DNA from: Smithellaceae bacterium
GTDB taxonomy: Bacteria; Desulfobacterota; Syntrophia; Syntrophales; Smithellaceae
DNA: 6,531 nucleotides
Reading direction: 5' to 3'
NCBI GenBank assembly: GCA_028704195.1
Contig: JAQVLL010000120.1
Location: 1-6,531, forward strand
A model generated the notes under the pieces. The model ran no database searches. It was not told the DNA's origin and saw only the letters and a list, made by a program, of their open reading frames with translations. Positions 6,122 to 6,531 of this stretch are shown piece after piece (positions within the stretch are counted from its first letter, which is position 1; each line of letters opens with the position of its first letter). Made by a program: the position numbers and the translations under genes.

Positions 6122-6358
6122 TTAGATTTCCCATGATCCCGTCATGACGGGACTCCCAGAGATGACATGAAAAGTGATGCATTCAATCATCTCAAAACGG
6201 GAAAACTCTTCGCCACAGGTTAGAGTGGTGTTCCCATCAGCCACAAATGCACACACGTTTAAATGGACACCGTCCGACAAATCGGCTGGTTGAGTATTCA
6301 GTTTTCGTTCAGTCAGTTGGAGAATTAGAGTTAATATTTCATTTGGACGGGGCACCAT
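6122..6358 (-). CDS. Doubtful 78-residue open frame in the pilin operon leader
   Basis: An ATG at 6358 opens 78 codons ending in TAA. I do not recognise the product. It begins MVPRPNEILTLILQL, has cysteines at 36, 48 and 60, and no signal peptide, membrane helix or prepilin motif. Points against it: no Shine-Dalgarno sequence precedes the ATG (the upstream bases are AGAATCCTGTA); the start overlaps the -10 of the likely promoter, so the main transcript would start after it; and its end crosses a perfect palindrome. In its favour, it fills most of an otherwise empty leader, and its codon use is not obviously random. It may be a chance frame or a gene remnant. Confidence 0.2.
   Translation of the reverse strand: MVPRPNEILTLILQLTERKLNTQPADLSDGVHLNVCAFVADGNTTLTCGEEFSRFEMIECITFHVISGSPVMTGSWEI
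6137..6152. repeat. Perfect 16-base palindrome upstream of the pilin operon
   Basis: TCCCGTCATGACGGGA is an exact palindrome with no spacer, 140-155 bases before the first prepilin ATG. It could be a binding site for a dimeric DNA-binding protein, or the core of a dispersed palindromic repeat. As RNA it would be a poor hairpin, because there is no loop without opening the centre. It also lies inside the last codons of the doubtful 78-codon frame at 6122-6358. Confidence 0.45.
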
Positions 6359-6383
6359 TACAGGATTCTAAAATCGATGTCAA
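6357..6383 (-). promoter_or_regulatory. Probable sigma70-type promoter of the pilin operon
   Basis: On the minus strand a perfect TTGACA (6383-6378) is followed 15 bases later by TGTAAT (6362-6357), a 5 of 6 match to TATAAT. With a 17-base spacer the hexamer would be the poorer TAATGG. The site lies just downstream of the terminator that closes the preceding gene, the expected place for a new operon's promoter. Transcription would start near 6350 and give a leader of about 350 bases before the first prepilin. The 15-base spacer is short, which lowers confidence. No convincing sigma54 site (GG, 10 bases, GC) was found in the leader. Confidence 0.45.
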
Positions 6384-6397
6384 GAAATTTCCGTCAT

Positions 6398-6438
6398 AAA
6401 AAACAAAGCCCCCTCAAGAGGGGGCCTTGAGGGGGCTT
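6398..6438 (-). terminator. Strong Rho-independent terminator of the preceding gene
   Basis: On the minus strand AAGCCCCCTCAAG (6438-6426) pairs perfectly with CTTGAGGGGGCTT (6418-6406) over 13 bp around a 7-base loop. TG and six T residues (6403-6398) follow. Stem and T-run give a textbook intrinsic terminator acting on minus-strand transcription. It separates the upstream gene from the pilin operon. Confidence 0.92.
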
Positions 6439-6465
6439 GCTATATCCACAGATCATGATTTTCGC

Positions 6466-6531
6466 TTAAGCGGCCGTTAATGGTTTATCCTTCTTTAACT
6501 TCCGTCCGCTTCTTCCTGAACTGTCTTGAAT
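6466..6531 (-). CDS. C-terminal end of an unidentified gene (reading frame uncertain)
   Basis: A gene should end just before the terminator at 6398-6438. All three minus-strand frames stop within this stretch. The longest from the window edge has 21 codons, ending LKKDKPLTAA with TAA at 6468-6466, and is given here. The other two end in ADGS and VKEG, closer to the edge, and are also possible. The tail is basic and gives no clue to function. Confidence 0.3.
   Translation of the reverse strand: MQDSSGRSGRKLKKDKPLTAA

Noticed and set aside
5998..6357. Sigma54 promoter or c-di-GMP riboswitch for the pilin operon
   Set aside because: No properly spaced GG-N10-GC element and no recognisable GEMM core were found on the minus strand of the leader.

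Overview
The window looks like chromosomal DNA of a Gram-negative bacterium, most likely a deltaproteobacterium in the broad sense (Desulfobacterota, for example a Syntrophus-like lineage). The reasons are moderate GC, a GspH/FimT-PilV-PilW-PilX minor pilin set, and argS followed directly by a small single-pass membrane protein gene. The taxonomic call is inference. All confident genes lie on the minus strand, so transcription runs from high to low coordinates.

In transcription order, the window opens with the last few codons of an unidentified gene (about 6466-6531), closed by a strong Rho-independent terminator (6398-6438). A sigma70-like promoter (6357-6383) follows, then about 360 bases of leader. 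The leader holds a doubtful 78-codon frame, a perfect 16-base palindrome and a stretch resembling dispersed palindromic repeats.

Next come four tightly packed type IV pilus minor pilin genes: a GspH/FimT-type prepilin (5527-5997), PilV (5123-5536), PilW (4167-5120) and a very large PilX-like protein (2262-4163). Each has a type III prepilin leader (a basic stretch ending in Gly-Phe) and its own ribosome binding site. Gaps are 2-3 bases, or a 10-base overlap, so this is almost certainly one operon. By analogy with GspH-I-J-K and FimU-PilV-PilW-PilX, the products should form the complex that primes pilus assembly and sits at the pilus tip. No pilY1 or pilE follows PilX. PilX is 633 residues, has Val instead of Glu at mature position 5, and carries a large Ser/Thr/Asn- and Cys-rich C-terminal region that may act as the adhesive or capping tip.

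After 270 bases of spacer and a second terminator-like hairpin (1952-1991) comes argS (arginyl-tRNA synthetase, 264-1928). Seventy-five bases later is the start of a membrane-anchored protein (1-188, running off the window), plausibly the SPOR-domain protein often found after argS in this group. The hairpin's T-run ends only 23 bases before the argS start codon. It may end the pilin operon, attenuate argS, or both; this is the most interesting regulatory question here. I see no CRISPR, tRNA, rRNA, transposase or phage genes.
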